From VRUE01 sp963715455 (GTDB lineage Bacteria > Actinomycetota > Thermoleophilia > Solirubrobacterales > 70-9), in NCBI GenBank assembly GCA_963715455.1, contig OY970245.1:2604001-2668000 (forward strand): a stretch of 64,000 bases of DNA, given 5' to 3'. The notes below the pieces were generated by a model. That model was not told the origin of the DNA and ran no database searches. It saw only the letters and a list, made by a program, of their open reading frames with translations. Shown one piece after another: positions 60,765 through 64,000 of the stretch (position 1 is the stretch's first letter; every line of letters starts with the position of its first letter). Position numbers and translations under genes: made by a program.

Positions 60765-61418
60765 TTACTCCTCCTCTTCCTTTGAAGTCTCATCGTCGGC
60801 AGACTCGTCCGCCGCCTCCTCCTCAGCTTTTTCCTCTTCCGCAGCGGGCTGCTCAGCATCGGCCTCAGCGGCCGAGGCCTCCTCCGCCGGAGCCTCCCCG
60901 GATACAAGACCCTTCTCGGCGATCTGCCCGAGCTGCAAGGCAAGCCCCTGGATCATCGAGCCGAGGCCGCGGACCAAACCGGTCAGCGGGCTGGCGACGA
61001 CGCCGGCGAGCTGACCGTTGAGCACGTCGCGGCCGGGCAGCTTGGCGATCGCCTTGAAGCCAGCCTCGTCGAGGCTGACCGAGTCCATGAAGCCGCCCTT
61101 ATAAGTGAGCACGTCGTGCTCTTTGTTGAAGCCGGCGATCGCCTTCGCCGCCTGGGCGGTGTCGCCGCGGACAAAGGTCAGTGCGGTGGGGCCCTGCAGC
61201 AGCTCAGCGAGACGCTCCTCGCCGGCGTTGCTGGCAGCGATTTTGGTGAGGCGGTTCTTGACGATGCGGAAGCTGGCGTCGGCCTCACGCAGCTTGCCGC
61301 GCAGCTCGGCAGCCTGGGGCACGCTGATACCCCGGTAGTCGACCGCGAAGATCGCCTCGGCCGCCTCGATTTGGGCGGCGAGCTCCTCAATTGTGGCTTG
61401 CTTCTCGTCTCGGTTCAT
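60765..61418 (-). CDS. rplJ: 50S ribosomal protein L10 with acidic tail
   Basis: 217 residues versus about 170. The core is complete (AIFAVDYRGISVPQAAELRG, FRIVKNRLTKIAASNAG). The last 45 residues are nearly all Glu, Ala, Ser and Asp. L10 anchors L7/L12 to the ribosome. A leader RNA precedes it. Confidence 0.97.
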   Translation of the reverse strand: MNRDEKQATIEELAAQIEAAEAIFAVDYRGISVPQAAELRGKLREADASFRIVKNRLTKIAASNAGEERLAELLQGPTALTFVRGDTAQAAKAIAGFNKEHDVLTYKGGFMDSVSLDEAGFKAIAKLPGRDVLNGQLAGVVASPLTGLVRGLGSMIQGLALQLGQIAEKGLVSGEAPAEEASAAEADAEQPAAEEEKAEEEAADESADDETSKEEEE

Positions 61419-61422
61419 AGTT

Positions 61423-61515
61423 CACCTGCACCGGGCCTCCGCTGCCGATGGGCCGAAATGTCAAGCCTGCTTTGACTTATCGGCCCGTCGGCGGCTGCCG
61501 GTGGTCTTGGGTAAA
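61423..61515 (-). promoter_or_regulatory. L10 (rplJL) leader RNA
   Basis: The 112-base gap between rplA and rplJ contains CAAGACCACCGGCAGCC, a central GGGCCGA...TCGGCCC helix and AGGCCCGGTGCAGGTGA before the ATG. This is the layout of the conserved L10 leader, at which L10-L12 complex binds a kink-turned stem and represses its own synthesis. Recognition is by eye; no covariance search was done. Confidence 0.75.
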
Positions 61516-61530
61516 GCGCGGCGGCGGAGT

Positions 61531-62277
61531 TTAGGCGGTTACTGGCTCCCCTGCGGGCTGGCCAGCCGCCGGTGCCTCATGGTCCTCGCCGATCTTGGAA
61601 GCGTCGACCCGGATGCCCGGCCCCATCGTCGTCGTCACCGTGCAGGAGACGATGTAGCGGCCCTTCGCCGCCGAAGGCTTGGCGCGGATGATCTCCTCCA
61701 TCACGGCGGTGAAGTTCTCGAGCAGGGCGTCGGCCTCGAGGCTCGCCTTGCCGATCGCCATGTGAACGATCGCCTGGCGGTCGGTGCGGTACTCGACCTT
61801 GCCCGCCTTCGACTCGGAGACGGCTTTCTCGATGTCGTCGGTGACCGTGCCGACCTTGGGGTTGGGCATCTTGCCCTGCGGGCCGAGCACGCGGCCCAAT
61901 TTGCCGACCGTGCCCATCATCTGCGGGGTAGCGATCGCCACGTCGAAGTCGGTCCAGCCCTCCTCCTCGACTTTCTTGGCGAGGTCGTCGCCGCCGACGA
62001 AGTCCGCGCCAGCGGCCTCGGCGTCGCGGGCCTGCTGGCCCTGAGCGAAGACGGCGATCGTAACGTCCTTGCCGAGGCCGTGGGGCAGGGCGAGCGTGCC
62101 GCGCAGCTGCTCCTCGGCATGGCGGACGTTGACGCCGAGCAGCACGTGCAGCTCGACCGTCTCGTCGAAGTTGGCGCTGGCGGTCTCCTTGATCAGGGCG
62201 ATCGCCTCAGCGGGCGGGTAGGCATTGTCGCGTTGGACTTTGCCGAGCTGTTTGCGGTAGCGCTTGCCGTGGGCCAC
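61531..62277 (-). CDS. rplA: 50S ribosomal protein L1
   Basis: 248 residues: AIALIKETASANFDETVELH, LPHGLGKDVTIAVFAQG, GRVLGPQGKMPNPKVGTVTD. A short low-complexity tail (HEAPAAGQPAGEPVTA) ends the protein. L1 stalk; a translational repressor of rplKA in other bacteria. Confidence 0.98.
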   Translation of the reverse strand: MAHGKRYRKQLGKVQRDNAYPPAEAIALIKETASANFDETVELHVLLGVNVRHAEEQLRGTLALPHGLGKDVTIAVFAQGQQARDAEAAGADFVGGDDLAKKVEEEGWTDFDVAIATPQMMGTVGKLGRVLGPQGKMPNPKVGTVTDDIEKAVSESKAGKVEYRTDRQAIVHMAIGKASLEADALLENFTAVMEEIIRAKPSAAKGRYIVSCTVTTTMGPGIRVDASKIGEDHEAPAAGQPAGEPVTA

Positions 62278-62285
62278 GGGGTCTC

Positions 62286-62708
62286 CTATTTGACGTCGAC
62301 GCCCATCGAGCGGGCGGTGCCGGCGATGATTTTCGAGGCGGCGTCGAGGTCGTTGGCGTTGAGGTCGGGCATCTTGCGCTCGGCGATCTGGCGGACCTGG
62401 TCCATCGAGATCGTCCCCACCTTGTTGACGTGGGGCTCGCCCGAGCCCTTCTTGATGCCGATCGCCTCCTTGATCAGCACCGCGGCCGGCGGCGTCTTGG
62501 TGATGAAGGTGAAGGAACGGTCCTCGTAGACGGTGATCTCGACCGGGATGATCGTGCCGCCTTCGGACTGGGTCTGGGCGTTGAACGCCTTACAGAACTC
62601 CATGATGTTGACGCCGTGCTGGCCCAGCGCCGGGCCGACCGGCGGGGCCGGGTTGGCCGAACCAGCCGAGATCTGCAGCTTGATCTGTGTAAGGACTTTT
62701 TTCGCCAT
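62286..62708 (-). CDS. rplK: 50S ribosomal protein L11
   Basis: 140 residues: IKLQISAGSANPAPPVGPAL, GQHGVNIMEFCKAFNAQT, and the rRNA-binding C-domain (KKGSGEPHVNKVGTI, ARSMGVDVK). GTPase-associated centre and thiostrepton site. Normal length. Confidence 0.98.
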   Translation of the reverse strand: MAKKVLTQIKLQISAGSANPAPPVGPALGQHGVNIMEFCKAFNAQTQSEGGTIIPVEITVYEDRSFTFITKTPPAAVLIKEAIGIKKGSGEPHVNKVGTISMDQVRQIAERKMPDLNANDLDAASKIIAGTARSMGVDVK

Positions 62709-62737
62709 TGGGATCGGGGAGGGTAGCGGTCGCCCGA

Positions 62738-63262
62738 CTAAATCTTCTTCACCTGGTCGTAGCCCACCTCGACCGGGGTCTCGCGGCCGAAGATCGAGAC
62801 CAGCACCTTGAGTTTGGCGGCGTCCTCGTTGATCTCGGCGATCTCGCCGGAGAAGTCGGAGAGCGGGCCGGAGACGACCTTGACCGACTCGCCGATCGAG
62901 AACTGGGCCTGGGTGCGGGGGCGCTCGGCGGTCTCGCGGTGCAGTAGGCGGTCGACCTCCGGTTTGGAGAGCGGTACCGGTTTGTTGCGCGAGCCGACGA
63001 AGCCGGTGACGCCGGGGGTGTTCTTGACCAGGCCCCAGGCGTCGTCGGTCATCTCCATGTTGACCAGGACGTAGCCCGGCATCGTGCGCTTCTCTTTCGG
63101 TTCTTTCTGGCCGTCTTTGCCGAGTTCCATCACCTGTTCGGTGGGGACGACGACCTGGCGCACGTTGCGGTTCTGACTCATCGTTTGAACCCGGTGCTCG
63201 AGGTTGTGCTTGACCTTGTTCTCGTGCCCAGAGTAGGTGTTGATCACGTACCAGCGATACAT
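62738..63262 (-). CDS. nusG: transcription antitermination protein NusG
   Basis: 174 residues: the NGN domain starts MYRWYVINTYSGHENKVKHN, with KRTMPGYVLVNMEM; the C-terminal KOW domain is GESVKVVSGPLSDFSGEIAE. It lacks the long acidic N-terminal extension seen in many actinobacteria. Couples RNA polymerase to Rho or ribosomes. Confidence 0.98.
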   Translation of the reverse strand: MYRWYVINTYSGHENKVKHNLEHRVQTMSQNRNVRQVVVPTEQVMELGKDGQKEPKEKRTMPGYVLVNMEMTDDAWGLVKNTPGVTGFVGSRNKPVPLSKPEVDRLLHRETAERPRTQAQFSIGESVKVVSGPLSDFSGEIAEINEDAAKLKVLVSIFGRETPVEVGYDQVKKI

Positions 63263-63293
63263 CTGTCAGTAAGCCTTCTGTTTGGTGATCCCG

Positions 63294-63818
63294 CTAGAGG
63301 ATCTGTTTGACGAGGAAGTTGAAGACGGCGTCGAGGGCGCCGAGATAGGCCGCCGCAACGGCGACAAAGATCAGTGTCACGGCGCTGGCCTGGACGAGCG
63401 TGTCGCGATCAGGCCACTGGACCTTCTTCAGCTCGGCCCAGCAGGAGGCGAGGAAGCCGATGACGCCGCCGCGCTGGCGTTCCGCCGCGGCCTGCTTCTG
63501 CTTCTTGGCGAGCTGCTCGCTCTCGCGGCGCTTCTGCTCGGTGCGCTTGCGCTTTTCGCTTTCCTTGAGCGCCTTGGTTTCGGCGCGCCGTTCGGCACGT
63601 GAGGACTTGGGCGCGTCGGGGGTCTCAAGCGCGGCTTCGGGGGCGCCGGCGGCCATGCCGGCCTCGACCGCCTCGACCTCGGCGACCTCACCGGAGACCG
63701 GCACCTGGGTGTCGTGCTGAGCACGCGCCTCGCTGGGGCGACCGTCGCCAGAGCGTTTGCGTTCCTGCTCTTCGCGGGCGCGCCGCTCGGCCTTGCGCTG
63801 TGCGCGCGTCTTGGCCAT
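63294..63818 (-). CDS. secE: preprotein translocase subunit SecE with long N-terminal extension
   Basis: 174 residues from ATG 63818. Only the last 65 are SecE: an amphipathic helix (GFLASCWAELKKVQWPDRDT) and one membrane helix (ASAVTLIFVAVAAAYLGALD). The first 110 residues are highly charged (KTRAQRKAERRAREEQERKR; later Ala/Glu-rich and Lys-rich coiled coil). It clamps SecY. Confidence 0.95.
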   Translation of the reverse strand: MAKTRAQRKAERRAREEQERKRSGDGRPSEARAQHDTQVPVSGEVAEVEAVEAGMAAGAPEAALETPDAPKSSRAERRAETKALKESEKRKRTEQKRRESEQLAKKQKQAAAERQRGGVIGFLASCWAELKKVQWPDRDTLVQASAVTLIFVAVAAAYLGALDAVFNFLVKQIL

Positions 63819-63823
63819 GGCGG

Positions 63824-63988
63824 CTAGCGCGTCTCCTTGTGCGCCGTGTGCTTGCCGCACCAGCGGCAGTACTTGCGCATCTCGATGCGATCCGGCGTAT
63901 TGCGCCGCGACTTATTCGTCTGGTAATTGCGCCGCTTGCAGTCTTCGCAAGCCAACGTCACCGCGATGCGGACATCTCCGCGAGCCAT
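63824..63988 (-). CDS. rpmG: 50S ribosomal protein L33
   Basis: 54 residues from ATG 63988: MARGDVRIAVTLACEDCKRR, NYQTNKSRRNTPDRIEMRKY, CRWCGKHTAHKETR. Two CXXC pairs give the zinc-binding type. Five bases before secE; the last gene before the window edge. Confidence 0.96.
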   Translation of the reverse strand: MARGDVRIAVTLACEDCKRRNYQTNKSRRNTPDRIEMRKYCRWCGKHTAHKETR

Positions 63989-64000
63989 TTCTCCTCGATC

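Overview
The window comes from a high-GC actinobacterium, most likely Thermoleophilia/Solirubrobacterales. That placement is inferred from the actinobacterial protein versions, the frequent GTG/TTG starts, the DUF3376-type patatin, the Rhs-like NHL-repeat giant protein and the secreted low-complexity protein of a kind I associate with that group. No 16S gene is present, so it is a judgement rather than a demonstration.

Layout. Bases 1-15,100 are accessory DNA: the 3' end of a polysaccharide-lyase gene; a roughly 13.5 kb island bounded by 182-bp perfect direct repeats (633-814 and 14356-14537); then a MazEF-type toxin-antitoxin pair and tRNA-Pro(CGG). The island holds a 2,267-residue secreted Rhs-like/NHL/serine-protease protein with an exported companion gene, degraded protease-tail and companion cassettes after it, a relaxase remnant interrupted by an intact IS3-family element (TSD TCG), three winged-helix regulators, and a mosaic of gene fragments at its right edge. 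Bases 15,136-27,881 carry ordinary chromosomal genes: a DsbA-like thiol protein, a small IF2-N-like protein, an acyl-CoA synthetase, two convergent patatins, PBP4, small membrane proteins, and the surE-ligA-truA operon with 4-nt overlaps.

From 28,031 to the right edge is the translation/transcription super-locus, almost all on the minus strand. Read in the direction of transcription it runs rpmG-secE-nusG-rplK-rplA-rplJ-rplL-rpoB-rpoC, then (after a short accessory stretch) fusA-tuf-rpsJ-rplC-rplD-rplW-rplB-rpsS-rplV-rpsC-rplP-rpmC-rpsQ-rplN-rplX-rplE-rpsN-rpsH-rplF-rplR-rpsE-rpmD-rplO-secY-adk-map-rpmJ-rpsM-rpsK-rpsD-rpoA-rplQ. Two departures from the usual order stand out: rpsL-rpsG sits inverted on the plus strand, divergent from fusA, and infA is absent between map and rpmJ. 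Several proteins (S17, S5, L5, L10, SecE, RpoB) carry long acidic or low-complexity extensions.

The two most unusual signals are these. (1) Two homologous intergenic elements of exactly 164 nt lie inside the otherwise tightly packed S10 operon (rpsC/rplP and rplD/rplW). Each begins inside the upstream stop codon and closes with a perfect stem that buries the downstream Shine-Dalgarno; helices are kept while their sequences differ, so they look like a previously unrecognised structured RNA. (2) The Rhs/NHL protein ends in a trypsin-like protease and is followed by a series of degraded 'protease tail + companion' cassettes, the architecture expected of a polymorphic-toxin locus with displaced tips and candidate immunity (inhibitor) genes.
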